A stretch of DNA of 64,000 nucleotides, taken from contig JAMKCH010088417.1 of NCBI GenBank assembly GCA_023653785.1, positions 1-64,000 on the forward strand, given 5' to 3'. Shown one piece after another: positions 11,552 through 26,500 of the stretch. The first letter of the stretch is position 1. Each line of letters opens with the position of its first letter. The translations under genes were made by a program, and so were the position numbers. The notes beneath the pieces are model-generated. The model was not told the origin of the DNA. It made no database searches and worked only from the letters and a program-made list of their open reading frames with translations. This stretch comes from Ophioderma brevispina (Eukaryota > Echinodermata > Ophiuroidea > Amphilepidida > Ophiodermatidae).

Positions 11552-14500
11552 GTGGGATCAAATACCTTAAGAATAGCTAAATAAGAAGGGTCTTCTGTAA
11601 TGGTGTAACTAGATTTGAGGTGCCCAAAAGTATTATAATGAGAATGTGTCCTTCATTATCATAGTTTTGGTTACCATCATTTAAACATATCTTATTTGGA
11701 ATGTCTTATGAGTATTAACACATGTGCACATTTGTCCTTGTTTGAATTATCAATGAAAAGAAAAACTTGCACGTCATTATTCTGGTTTAAATTTCTCCTT
11801 TCTAAACTAAAAATTGACGACAATCACCACCAGGTTTTTTGTGCATTTGGTTATTGGAATCATTTTAGCAGGTTATTTTTTTCAAAATTCAGTGTATGCA
11901 AATTATTACAGAAAATAGGGTCCACTGACCAAAGATTATCATGCTTGAATGATTATGTAACATGCACCCCGGGCATGCACCTGTCACTTTGCTTGCCTAC
12001 TTTCTTAGAAGTATCTGTAATGACCATCACACAATGATTCTTGGATCATTCAGGTAAAAGTTACTTAAAGGTGCAACGAGAGATTTTGAGACACCCAAAT
12101 ATCGTGTCATAAAAGTAATTTCATATGTATTTGACACTCAATAGATGAGGTGACATGTGACGTCAACGCCGGGCAACGACCAAAGCCTGCCCGGCAGTAT
12201 GTGAGCACCTGCAGGGCTTGTGCTTTTAAAATTCGCGCTCAATCAGGCGTGATAAGGCTATTGAATGCTGTAATTGCATGGCCATATTCTTCGCACCTCT
12301 AACCATGTCAGTAGACCAGGTGCTAACTTATGTTTGTAAACATTGATGCCACCTCATCTATAGATTTCGTACATTATATTTGACAACAGAAATGTCTTAA
12401 AATAGAGAAAAAGGGTGATATTGATTCGCTTATAATTCAATATAAAACATAGGCTCAATTTCGTATTTGCTCCTATACGAAATTACAAATTTCACAATTT
12501 GTGTACCAAAGAAACATTTCTCAGCCTAATCCTTTTAGATGGGGATATTATTGATGGAAAGCTTTACATCAGGCAAAATCAGTACTTTGATTTTTAGGGG
12601 CACCTGATGTGAAATTTCTCGTTGCACTTTTAATTTCTTGACTTACTCTCAATGACAACAAGTGCTACCACTGGCTAAAGCCCCTGTCTTCAGAGTTTGA
12701 AAATACAGAATTGTTGGAATTAATGTAACATTAGCATATGCTTTTTCGTCCTATAGAGTAAATCCACCAAACGTTTAAAGAACGGTGCACTGCTGAACAG
12801 CATAGAAACTCGTGGCCCAAAAGCATTTGGTGCGTTTGTAAATGCTCTGAGGGCATCGAACCAAGGTCACTTAGCGGAGTTGCTGGACTCTAGTGATGGG
12901 TACTCACCATCTCCCTTCAGTGAAGAGAGCAGTATGCCCAAAGGAGTGATCTCAAGTCCATCATGAGATGTTCCTATGGAAACGGAATATTTAATGTAAT
13001 CAGACGTAAGTGTGTAAGCCATTCCTCAAAGTCCAACTTAGCTATTCATTTTCTATTTTTTGTGTATATAATTTTTATGTCTTACCGTACCGATCAACCT
13101 AATATCCGATTACAGATTTTGAAATTACAAAATCGTTCATTCCGATTCCAATTTTTTTCTGTGTATTTTTTTGGCATTATCACGTTTTCGACAGCCAGAA
13201 GCGGCCAGAAAGTAGCAGATCGATTATAGGTAAACCACTAAAACGGCAAAATAGTAAGCAAGGAACAACATCCACACTCTTGTGTACATAAAATAATAAA
13301 TTGATTGTTTCGGTTTCGATTTATTTTCACCGTTTGTCCATCAGTTTGGAACAATTTTAATTCAAGTTTGGACCGCTTTGATATTAATTTAATCGGTATA
13401 GAAAATCAGTAAAAATGAAATTTTGCCGATACCGATCAGATACCGATAAGGTCATAATCGGCCCATTTCATAAATACCGATCATATCGGTTATTCTCTAA
13501 TAATTTTATACGGTAATGTACTTTATGAATTTCACATATTGTTTTTTTGTCTAATGATAAATAATTAATGCTGTACAAACTGCTTCTCCACAAAAATAGC
13601 CAGGTAGTAAACTGTATACTCTTACTAGATGGGCCTGATACTAATAACATTTCGTTCTAGCAGGAGCTTCGTCAAAGGCAACTTTCATCATCAAAGTTTT
13701 TGTTGTGTCAGTTTGCACAGTGGGAGATATAGGCTGGCAGTCTGAACTTTAGACCAGGGTTTAAACCAGGGTTAAGTCCGACATGAGTGGCACTTTTTTC
13801 TTCCAACATACTCTAAAATTGTCGTAACAGGTGAGAAAATTCCTCATGGTTGGGTTTGGAACGGCCCATCCATGAGACATTTTCTGCTTGTTACATTTAC
13901 AGTCATGGGTCCGATTGCTAATGCCTCATCCCCAGGGACCGCCAAATTTTACCGGAGTGGTCAACATTTTTGATATCAGAGAAAGCTCTATTTTTCTTCT
14001 CATTTACCCTTTGAAATCTTAGGGCTAATTATGTTTGGTTTGGAGTTATGGCAAAATATGCCCCATTTTGGGTCGCCAATATTAGTTTTACACAGAACTC
14101 TATGGGGCTTATAAAATCTGTTTTAGCTCTCACAATCACAACGGCTTTGAATATCGGCGCAAACTTTACAAGATGGAGTTTTGGGTGAAGATCCTTCTAT
14201 AATCAAGATGAAAACTTCATAATATGTAATCCGGACCATCCTCCTTTAACTTTCACAGTAGTTTGAAAGGAAAAAGTCCACACATGTGGACTACCCTGAT
14301 TTAAAGGGGGATGGGCCGATTTAGGATATGAAGTTTTCATTTTGATAAATTGGCCTGCACCCAAAACCCCACCTTTAAAAGTTTCGCGCCGATAATTCAA
14401 TCCGTTTAGATGTGAGCGCTAAAAACTTGATTTTGTAAGCCGCTATAGAGTACCGTGTAAAATTAATATTGGTCGACCAAAAGCGGGCACATTTTCGTGC

Positions 14501-17500
14501 TCGCTAACTGCCAAACCAAACATCCTTTGGGCCCTCAGATTTCACAGGGAAATAGGAAATGCTTTCTCGATACCAAAATATGACCACTTCCGGTGAACCT
14601 GGGGCTTCGGGAACGAGGCTATTAGCGATTGGGCCCTGGACCTTTAAACGTCCTTTCAGAATCCAGCCACTTTATCCACCAGGTGCTTTAGCTAGAAATT
14701 AAGAGGGTTTTATCAAAGCAGATTCTGTTGTTATTGGCGTTGTCAACGTTCCCATCGCAGAACAAGTTGCGTCCCCTAAACCAAGGACTTAGTAGATAAT
14801 ATACTAGTTCTTTTAGTGAGATACAATTAGTAGGTAAAGGTCATATCTGTGAAACAGTATTTTCAGTTTTGTCTTATCGCTACTTTCTAAACAATTGTTC
14901 ATGTTCAACCTACACTGGGTGCACACGACTTGATCTTTCATACTCTGGGAAAACTAATCAACTGGCTCAGATCATGCTATGTGTATACAGATGACCCTAA
15001 ATGACCCTACATGAGCTTTAATGCCTTTAGGTGTAAGTCCGTGCAAGACTGGCAGTGGATCTCGTAAATTTAACATTTTTTTTTTGTATTTCAGAGAAGG
15101 TCTGTATGGCCAATCCTTCCCACTCCTGGAATTTCACCAATGTGACGATTGAACCTGCAGTGGCTAATACGGATGTGGATATAGATTCTGTAAGTTAATC
15201 AATTAAAATTAATTACTGTATTTTTCTATACTATTAATATACTCCTTCTTTTGAATTACTGTATTGATCTTATAATAATTACATACCTCCTTTTTGATGT
15301 TTTTTGTATTGTTATAGCATAAACCAAGGCTTTTCTGAAGCCTTATCAGTCTGGGGAAATTCTTCCATAATTGGGGATTATCCGTCATTGCGAAATCTAA
15401 TTCGCCATCGCCAAATAGGTTCGAAATCTCTGCTTAATTGCATGGCACTTTAGTGTTAAAAATATAGACAGCCTCTATAACATTATTTTCAAATTAAAAC
15501 AATTAATAAAAATTACAGGGGGCATTCTTTATGGCCACACCTTGGGCCCCCTGATTTACCTCAACAAATGTTTTAGAATATATCATCTGAACCTTGGCCC
15601 AAGGATGTATGTGGTGCTTATTATTATTACATCAAATTCAATCTACTCTGGAAAGCGAAATTTGTGTATTTGCTGTCTGTAACGGACAGAAATTACAACA
15701 CACGGTGGCCTATATGGGGCAGCGTGATACAACTAATAGCTAAAAACAGCAAAGGCAAATCGAATCCACTGAAATTTTGGAATACCTTTCTGAGGATATC
15801 TTAGTGAATCAGAAACAAAATAATTTACTAGGATCATTAAATCACCTTTTAATATGATTTGTTCTGAAAATAATTGTAATCGACTAATAGGAAACACTGA
15901 TATTTTAAGCACAACATCCCTCACTACATTGTAGGGGGAAATGGATCCACGGGAGATGCACAAAGATGAAGAGAGTGACCCCAAAGTTTGGCAAGAGAGT
16001 GACCCCAAAGTTGAAGAGATTTTATGTGTGGGAGATGTGAGAAGGGTGCTGGAGGGATGGTGGAACAGGAGTAAAAGCTGTGTGATGAGGGAATTGGTGG
16101 AAGAGTTCCATACCTGGGTGAGGTAGGGTGGGTCGAAGTTAGGCAAGTGGGAGTTGTTGCAAGGGAAAAGAATCATTTGAAGATGAAAGGTGTGGGTATT
16201 TGAACAGCTGTGTGAGATCAGCGATGCTATATGGGAGTGAGACATGGCGTCTGAGCGAAAATGAGATGGGGATTCTGAGGAGGACAGACGAGAGCAATGA
16301 TTGAGAGCGATGTGTGGGGTGAGTGATGGACAGGATTGTTTGAAGACTGCGGACTTGATGCAGATGGTTGGGTTTGGAAGAGCGATGACTGTTGGCGAAG
16401 GCGAATAGTGAACTTTGGTACGGGCACGTGCTGAAGAAGGGTGACGGACATGTTTTAAGAAGGGTTTTGAGTTGAGGTGGGAGTTTGATGAGGAGAGGAC
16501 GTCCAAAGCAGACTGGATTCCAAGTCTTCTTTGAAGTCCTCGCCAAGTGGACGAAGCAAGTGGAGGAGGAGAGTAGGAGGGTTGGGGTGAGGGATGGTGG
16601 ATGCATTGAATTGGGTGAAGTGGAAGGAGGGAGTAAGGGCAGTTGATGCGAGTGTGAGGGAATCTGGCCACCCTGGTTCACAGGGACAAAACCGGGTTTC
16701 AAACTTTGATTTATACTTTGATATGTTAGAAAAAATCGATTGTGCAAATATTTGTTCAATGAGAAAATCTAGATTTTGAAGTGGATAAAATTCATGCCCA
16801 TATTTGGAAATTCCCATGAGTTGATTATTGAGCTTGATTTTGACTAAAGAAAATGTTTGAAAATAGTATTTTTAGCAACTTAAAGGGTAAAATATTAATG
16901 GGGAAGTTTTTTTGAAGATGGGGATGTATCAGAGTGTATATTCTTAACTGATGACGGCACTTTTTAATACTGGACTGATTTTGTCTATTGCACTTTATTT
17001 CCAATAAATATGTTAGTCCAAAACCCAAATGCCAATTAGGCCTTGCTACATAATATCTTACAGGCAGAAAAAGCAAGTAATTAGCGTTTGCATATCAGAT
17101 GTGAATAATAGATTAGACCCACACTATTAAATATGCATCATCACTAATAAATAATTACACGTACTGACCTTGATTTAACTACTTGTTGCAATAGGAGGAC
17201 TTTACTTGTTGTTTTATAGCTATTGGGCTGATGTTTTCCTTTAGTAATACTACACATTGTGGGTACATAAAAGACGATCAGACAGACAAGAAAAATATAA
17301 ATGTTCAAGTACAGGGAATGCCAGAAGAACATGAAAACATTTTAAAGCCCTTTTACAAATATAGTCAGTGAAATTAGCATCTATTGGTTATTTTTTAACT
17401 ATCAATTTCAAGCAAGCATCCTTTTGTGGTTGACATAATATTAGCTGATTAATGAAATAGGTAGTTTAATGTTGTATCAAAACACTGGTTTTGACCAAAT

Positions 17501-20500
17501 ATTTCTATTTCTGCTAAGCAATAGTTTCCGTGTGCAAAATTTTACCCAAAACAAGCATATGTTTTGTTTCCTACCCAAAGCTAGTATTTGCTAGAAAACA
17601 TGTTGGAAATGGCTAGAACAAATTAGGACTAAAGTGCAATGTTATTTGCTTAATTTTAATTTCAGTTGAATACAAGTTTGGTATAATCCATTTTCCATTC
17701 TTAATATGTGGTGGGAATTTCGAGAATAAAGTGTATAATTTTTGAACCTGTAATCTCTCTCCTACAAATTGCAACCAAGGCAATTACCATTATTTTAAAG
17801 TGCATTTGGTGATTCCAGGACCTTCTGTTTTTCATAGGCTCACTACATATCCTTGAGAAAAGCTTCTATTCACAAAATTTGAGTTGATCCCCCAACTACG
17901 GTTTTTGTGTTATGAGCAAATGCTTGTTTCTCCCACGGTCCCCATAAGCCACTGTACTGTCATTTTCTGTCCAGGTTACGTATCAGAAATAAAAAATTGC
18001 AAATTTCTTACAGATACGACAAAATGTGCACATAAGATTTGGTAGCACATGGATTAATAAGGCTAACTTGTCAGATGATTAAAAAGCTCAACTTTTTCGA
18101 GGTAATCGGGGGCGTATCCGATAATCGTAACAGAGTCTTTACATATCACATTTTTAAGGGCTTACTTTAACATTGGACTGGACCTCAATTACGAGAACTT
18201 CCTTTTCGGACCAGCGTACAATTAAGAAATACCTATGTATTCATGGTACAGAGCCCTCGAAATACCAGTGCTTGGTGACTTTCACAGAATTTCTTTTGGC
18301 TGTCAATGATACTTACAAGATCTTGAGAAATGCCGTCATGTACGCACACATTTGTTTTAAAACCAATTTTAAACACCCAATTCCCCCCCCGAGGATTATT
18401 ATAAAAAAAAAACTGTTCTTTAAGTTCTTAAATGTCAATTCCACTTTCGCCTCGTCCAAACTCCCTGGAGTTTTTATTATAGAGGGCGCAAAGACAGCAA
18501 TCCCGTTAGTCGCACAGAGGTCAGCTGAAATTAAAGACCAAAATAATCGGGAAAGTCCGTCGACCAGAGAGTAGAGAGGCATCCATATAAAGTAAGCTCA
18601 TGATCTCGGGTCGGTACGTGGCGGCGCATTATTATTCACGCTAAGTCAAAACGTCATACTGCATAAACTTAAGGACCCTTCCGGTTGGGCGCTATCACTA
18701 CAAAATGTGTATGGGTATTTTTACACAATTTCTTTTGCCTTAAGCCTGTAACATACTTTCCAGTCAAAGCGAGCGATTAGCATGCGCAAAACCGGACTTT
18801 GCCCCAAGATCAACTTTTCGCATGCTCCATAGAGCAGAATTTGTCGCTCCTGGCGACCTGTACTTTCGACTGGAAAGGATAATAACATGGGTTTTTAAAA
18901 TATTTACAAAATTTGGGTCGCAAATGACTGCTTGACCTTCACCTGGCTCATGTCACTTGGATTTCGTTTTGGACTTAGTCTGTGAGTGAAATTATCGTCC
19001 TCTGAAAAGTTCATCAAATATGCTCTTTTTAAGTATTATAATTTCTTCCGGAAAACTACTTAAAACATTTAAGGGTTGTCTACCGATGTTCTTACAACCT
19101 CAAAGTCAAGTGGAAATTTGGCTAAACATGGACTCATTTAGAGAATCGTTAAGTTGAGCAAAATTGTTTCTTACACAATCACATCGGTCCCCAAAATAAA
19201 GAGTAATCCATTTTTGCAGACTTGAGGGCCAGTAACATATGTCAGGTCAGTCAAGTCATGCTTTAGAGACTGATCGTGGGAACGATGTTGTGAATCCGAT
19301 GGCCGCCTTTCAGTGAAAGACAAGCAAGTTCTTCATGTTAAAAATAATACCATCTCAAGTTCCAGTTAGTTTTAAGATAATACAAGTTCCATAAAATAAT
19401 ATTTAAATGGGAGGGCCTTATAATGCATGATTCAGCAGAATCTATGACGAAGCGAAACTCAATTCAATGCACGCGGGATCAAGTAAATGATACACCGTAG
19501 TTCAGAACCATACCTTGATTCTCATGCTAACAGAATTATATTACCATGTAATCTTCAGCCTAATTTTTGATAACTTTAAAAATACAGTGAGTAAGGACTG
19601 CCCCCAGCGAGAAAATCAAGCAACCTATGACCCCAAAAAAATTGCTCACTGAGCTTGGATCATCACCTTTTAACAAGAATTGGTTGTGTTTTGTTATCAT
19701 TAGGTTTATATATGCATCCCGCCTCGTGGCTTGGCATACATCATCAACAACAACACTTCTCCACCTAATACAGCAAGGACAGACTGGATAAACGCAATTT
19801 GGAACATGTCTTTGATCAGCTAGGATTCAATGTAGACACACATGAAAACTTAATACGGGGTAGGTAATAATACATGTATCCTGTTGTGGGTATTTTTTAC
19901 TTGTTGGTATGCTGTTGTTTGTTCTGTTGTAATTGACTTTGATTATGTTGTTTGTTAAGTAAGACACCATTCCTTTAACACATAGTGCAATTTAAGCGTA
20001 CACGGCCGGATTCTTTCTTGCGTGGTAGCCTATACGGCCGCTACACCATGTCTACGCGACAGCTACTGTACAGTACACACTGGGGCTAATTGCAGAGGCA
20101 GTAGCTGCAAGATACGGCTTACAAAGTACACAGATATTCAGTAATGTGGCTACTCTCCTTTACCTACCCCAATGGCTACCCGGTAATTGCCCACTAGGTG
20201 GAGAGAAGGTGTGAGGTTGGTAGACAGTACCTGTGTAGACACGCAGCACCACGTAGCTACTCCGCTGGTTTTTACCACGACTCCATTTTGAGAGTGGGTG
20301 AAAATTTCATGAATGAGGGCGCGATACCTTGGGCTCCGTTTAGCGTTTTGAACTTTTTTGGAAATCATTACGAAGGTTCAATACGAGCAATCATCAAACC
20401 CCCATGTTAACCGCACTTTGTAATAAAACATCAAATTTCTAGGCAAAACTAGTAAAAAAAACAAAATTTGGGCATGAGAAATTACCCGCGCGCGCTGAGA

Positions 20501-23500
20501 GCCGGTGTAACGACGTAGCTACTCCACGACAGTGCAGACAGCCGCTTTTCTACACTATCCTTCTATGCGGCAAAATACACGGAATCCTGCCGGCGAGTGT
20601 ACGTCTAGTGGGTAGTAATCCATGTCTACTCGGTGTAGCTATGTGGTAACTAACCATGAAGAAATTGGCCGTGTAGGTGCATTCCGCTTAGCGTACCACA
20701 CACTATAGTTCTTATCATCTTCCTCGAGTCAGTGGCGTCAGTGCGTACAGTATTAGACCGCAGCAGTAAAATCCGAGTATTGATTCAAAGCGTTGCGTAC
20801 GCACACTCACGTATAAAGGCGGTGCAAAAATATACATGCAAACCAACTGTCCTGAATGCGTTGACGTCACTGATCGAGAAAATAAATGGAGTATAGTCCA
20901 GTGATGAGCGTCAGTGCAGTGGCTCCAACCGTGATGCTAGAGGCTCAATTCGTTCGTGCTCTGTGTAGATGTGCAAGTCATTGGTCCCGAAGTGGCATTA
21001 AGAAGCAGACTACGTGTTAAAGGAAGTGTGGTTTAGACTTTAGTTGTGGTGATTTTCTTTTTGCATGTTGTCTTGTATTGTGTGTCCTTGTATTGTGTCT
21101 TAATTGCTCTTCTCATGTTTAGCCGTAGTATGTTGTGTTGTATTAGGGTTTTATGGCTGAATATTTTTTAGCTTCCAAGTGCATTTGGCAAAAAAATCAG
21201 TGCATGCGTATCAGTTTATGATGAATAACGGCACAAGCCCTGCATGGGCACATGCCATTACGAGTCTAGTCAAACTGACACAAGTGCATTGATTTTGTGC
21301 CAAAATCTATTAGAGTACACATGTATACAAAAAATCTGAAACATGGTCATGTAATCCAATGCAATGATTTTCTAACAAAAATATGCACATACCCACCCAT
21401 AAAATTACTTAATCCAACATTGTGCATAAATGTTCTATAGCACACCATGTTTATACAGTGCATTTCTGATCGTCTGTATTTTTCTCATTGGCGTCCAGAA
21501 TTTGAGCCGTCAAATCCACTTCATTCCCAAATTAAACCAGAATACTGCCTTTTTAATGTCATCTTCATTATTGGCAGAGTAAAAAAAAGTGAAATAGGGC
21601 GTTGCACTATGGATTATCCTAGCGTCAAAACCACAAGATTTTGTTTTCCACGATACTTGGGGAAAGTATAAACAAGTGTCAGACTCTCATATCAAATCAG
21701 TAATCGTACATGAGAGACAAAAATCAGAAAAACACCTAATTATTAGAGCTTTTCACAATGAACAAAATAAAATCAGGGCTCCAATTACGGGGGTCTGTGT
21801 TTCATTCCATGTTGGGACTCTTTAAGAAAATAGAATTTCCTCCCTATTTTGAGCAAAGGACAAACAAATGGGGTAGAGGAAACATATAATTCTTAAGGAA
21901 GAAAACTTTTTAAATTTGAACACTTTAAATCAGGACAGAATAAGGGGACCAATTGTGCGTCTGACATAATTTGATGGTGGCAGAACCCATTATTAGTATT
22001 ATTTGGCTGTGAACTTATTAAAACTAGAAGTTTACCCTCAATACGTGAATTATTGTGTCCATGAGTCAAAAACGCTACTCAAAAGGAATTTTTCGACATT
22101 TGCATAGTTTGCATTGGTGTTTGTACCCACCCTTTTTAATTTTAACCCACCAGTTTATGAAACACCCTTTATATTGAAAAGTAGTACCCACCCTTTTTTA
22201 ATTCATTTGAAATTCTACAGCGTTACAGCACCGTTGTTTCGTTGAACCACTTAGTGTAGATAACCTATCACAGTAAGAGATTTCCATTTTTTGTTTTTTG
22301 GTTTGTCAATTAAAATCACTTTGCCCAAATGCACATTATTTGTATTTAAGTGTAACCTAACTTGTTGGATGTTATGACACTTTTTTGTTTCCAAATTGTG
22401 ATGCATCATGGCAAACATGATTGCAAAGATAGTAATTTGCATTTTATTATCAGAACCCACCCTTTTTATTTCTGACCCACCCTTTTTACAAAACCACCCT
22501 TTATAACAATAAAATCCAGTATCCCACCCTTTTGCCACTTTTTATAATTTTTTAAAAAAACCCACCCTTTCTAAAGCGTGGGTTACCAACAGTGATTTTC
22601 AATCATATTTTGTTTGATCATGCCCTGCCCATACAACACTTTGAAACCAATCACAGTCTGCACCACGCTGACTGACAAACCTTGACATTCACACAGTTGT
22701 TCACCTAATTCTGTCCCTGATTATAGGCTTATTTTTTTGTATAATAGCTTTATTCCGTAAAAGGAGTGCAACTGGTTGACAGAATCTTATGAAATTGCTT
22801 ACATTTCAGAACTGTTTAAGAATGTATCTTGATGCCTTTTGATGCAGTGTAGCTTGCTGGATGTATAGTTTGTTCATTTCCTTTTCTTCCAACGCAAATG
22901 ATAAAAAACCAATCCCCCTGAAGGATTTTGCACAACTTAATCACACATCATTTGACTGCTCTATCGTAGCTATCCTAAGCCATGGTATAGAGGGTTCCAT
23001 ATATGGAACAGACGAAGGCCTATGCAAAATCGAAAGCATCATCAACCTATTCAGTGGCAATAACGCCCCGACATTGGCAGGAAAACCTAAGCTTTTCTTT
23101 CTCCAGGCCTGCAGAGGAGGTAAGCTTCACGTAATATTCTTTCACCTATTCATGCCATTTCGTCATTTGTCTTTTTAAATACTTAGCAAATGCAACTGAA
23201 TCTCCGTGAGTTAGCCAAACTTAACCACTCCACTTTTGACTGTCTCATCGTCGCCATTCTCAGCCACGGTATTGATGGCGCTGCTCTTTACGGTGTTGTT
23301 GCCGAACACTTAGTGAAAAAGACTGAGGATGGTGTCGTTACTTTGATGGTCAAAACTGCCCAACGTTGGCAGGCAAACCTAAGCTCTTCTTTCTGCAACG
23401 CATGTTTGTAGGGGAGGTAAGACCCAATAGTGTTAGATGAAAAGGAGCGCCTTGATTATACTAGCCGTCGCCAGTGTGTGAACGTAAAATTGCTAGTGTA

Positions 23501-26500
23501 AAGGCTCAAAGTGTTTACAATCAATTTCAGAGTGAATATCACTGGTAGCATTGGAGCAATTGAGTTGAACTGACTTGCGTCAAGTCGTTGGGCATGCTAG
23601 AGATTTATCGATAGCTATCGGCCCAGTCCGCTTTCCCATCAGCGCGAAGTGATATCATTAAAAAAATGCTACGTCCTGCGATTGCTTAGTAGTATATCAT
23701 GGACATAAGTCTATAACCCATTTAGAGGTTAAAAACCGCGCAGCTAATGCTTTGGGTGATTTTGATCGGAGGTATTGTTTTGGTTCGAGGAATTTTCCCG
23801 AGGGGGGTCAGCCCCCCGAGGGGAAAATTCCGAGAACCAAAAACCAAACCGACGATCCAAAACAATCACCAAAAAACATTAGCTGCAAGCGTTTTAACCC
23901 ATCATAACTGTAACTTACTAAAAACTTGTATTTTTCAGATTTTCTGAGGACACAAATTCTCCTACAATACAGTTCAATGCATCATATTTTTTTTAGCAAC
24001 CCTTAGATCTCACCTACTACAAAATGGCAAGATCTTCTCGCGTACAGGTATTTCCCCATACGTCATACGGTTGGCAACAACATTTCTGGACCAATCACAG
24101 CGCAGCTTGAATACAATCCGCAAGTTTATGCAAATCAACAGAGGATGTGTTATTCTGGTTACGGGGCCACCGCTTCTTCAGATAAGTTTTACCCGGGATT
24201 GGTTTTTTTTTTTTTTAATAATGAGAATATTTAACACGTAGATTTAAAAGTTGTTCTGTGTCCATCGTGATTTGCTGGATGTTTAATATCATAATCATCT
24301 CGGTTAGTTCTGGAAAACGATATGTTTGATGTCCAGATAATCCAAAGTATTGATTTTTCCACGTGCATTTTGTGAGCGACGTACAGTCCACAGAACACCA
24401 CCATGACACTGTCATGCCATGTCAGGACCATGCGGGGGGGGGGCCATGGATGTATGGTAAATGCATGAATTTGAATGATGCCTCGAGCGATAGCATTGTC
24501 GAATCATGAATATATTACGAAATTCATTCTGGCCACACAAATACATCAGAAGCAGATCGTCTTCTGCATACAGCGGAGATAATTTTTTGGTGCTTCACTT
24601 CGTAGTTTAAAGGGAGTGTTGGCTTGTCGGGTCAAGGACGTGTAACTAATGTTCGATCAGGATTCCTGATCATGATGATGTCGTCTGTCAGGGCTTTGCG
24701 GAACTTTTTTAGGCTTATATAAATAACCGTTGTTGTATTGCCGTGTGTTCAAGCATAAAGAAATACACCACCATTATTTAATGATTAGACCTACTTTTTT
24801 AGTTTTAACCAATTATATGGAAACCTAGCCTAGCTAGGTCAACTTTCATGACTTAAACCAACCATGACATGTACCTCCTAACTTAGTCTTAGAGTAATCA
24901 ACCCTGCATGGCCTGGTTCACTCGTGCACTCGCGTGTGATTTTTCCTTCGAGGTTTTCGGATCCTACTGTATTCTGTTCAAGAGGGCCTCTTATATAATT
25001 TTAACTTAGGGCCAATTAAATACCACCTTCATGCGCGATTTTGAAACCATAGTAGTACCGTTTGTAACGTCAGAGAGGTCATGCATGTCATGGTTTATGA
25101 TTTGGGGAATCCCCAGCCCAGTTCACGCAATTCATGCATTTCTACATTGCGTAAATCTGTCAGTGTCAGACTATGTCATGACTGTTTGGAGTGCGCGGCC
25201 CGAGGGTGATTCTCATATTGGTTTTTGTTTTTAAAATGTTTTTTAGTATTATTAAATTAAAACTGCTGACTGAGGTGTTTACACTTACCTTGCGTAACGT
25301 TATGGGGCCCAGCCAACGGCACGCCTTCGCGCCACTGACCATGACTGTGTTTGACTTTTCAAATTCTCAGGTTTCTAAAATCATAGTTCGGTGCATTGAC
25401 GGCAAGCATGCAAATCCGTTGTGGCAGTACAGCGAGGGCGGTTTGTTGTGCTACGCTGAGGCATGGGTTGGACAGGCATGCATGGGCCGTTTCCACAGCA
25501 CTAAAAGCAACCCCTCCCGCCCCCCCCCCCCTTACGCTATACTTCAAAAGTGTCAATATGATGTCCGCGTAGTATAATGGTCTCTAAAAAAGTAATCACG
25601 AAAATTATACCTACGACATAGCGAACAAAGAGCGCCATGACAATTGTATGATTCATGGATTGAGATGATGACCCGCATAACTCACGGTAAACTGCAAGGC
25701 GAGTTTGAGGCCTTGTTCGAGATGTAATTTAGCCAATGAATTTTCATCCATTTCAGTGTCTTGAATTGGATACGGTTCGCTTTACCCATAGTCTACCCAT
25801 GGTTAACCTTGGTTGATCAATTAGGAAGTGTTGTTGTCCTGAAACTTGCCCTTGTGTTTTGCATTGCATCAACATCATGGCTCTCGCCATGTCAGTTACA
25901 CGCTTGGCTATATCAAGAAAAAATATTATCATGTTCAGGGCCCATATATTCAAAATTTGAACTGTAGTATTGAACGCTCACAAAAGCGACGAAGGAGTCA
26001 TATGATGAGCGTAGAATCACACGCGGAGGGGTCATGGGAGATATCAAGACCCGCGTGTAGGTGCGTATAATTATGTTACAAAGATTTGATTGTCGCCCGC
26101 GCTATAAATAAGTTATGAATGAGTAGTACAGTTACTTCGGACTTTTTGTGTAAGAGAACATTTGTGTAACGTCTGCTTACCTACCTCCGTGCAAGGACGT
26201 CAATGCAAGATTGGCGGTTGCACTAGTAAACCGTGTGCGATGGCTCAAGCGACGGCACACACAGACAAATAGACGACCTATCCATTGCAAACAAAACAAA
26301 AAGGCGTGCGTAAAGCTGCGTCAAAGGTGTATGACATCGCTGCACAGAGGTAGAGAAAAGGCGTATAGTGGTTAAGTTGCCTGCCTCCGGTACCAAAGGC
26401 CCACCAATGAATGGTGGGATTTAAAGGCACTATCAGAAATTTTGGCATCAGAAAATCGAAAAAAAGGAATCAAAAATCAGATTTCTATAACAAGAACACG

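Noticed and set aside
15733..16671. 312-codon minus-strand ORF in caspase intron 3
   Set aside because: Mostly antisense to a degenerate LINE reverse-transcriptase fragment whose motifs (LYGSETW, WYGHVLKK) are on the plus strand.
25191..25577. 128-codon ORF in intron 5
   Set aside because: No domain, overlaps an antisense ORF, includes a C tract, and lacks splice context.
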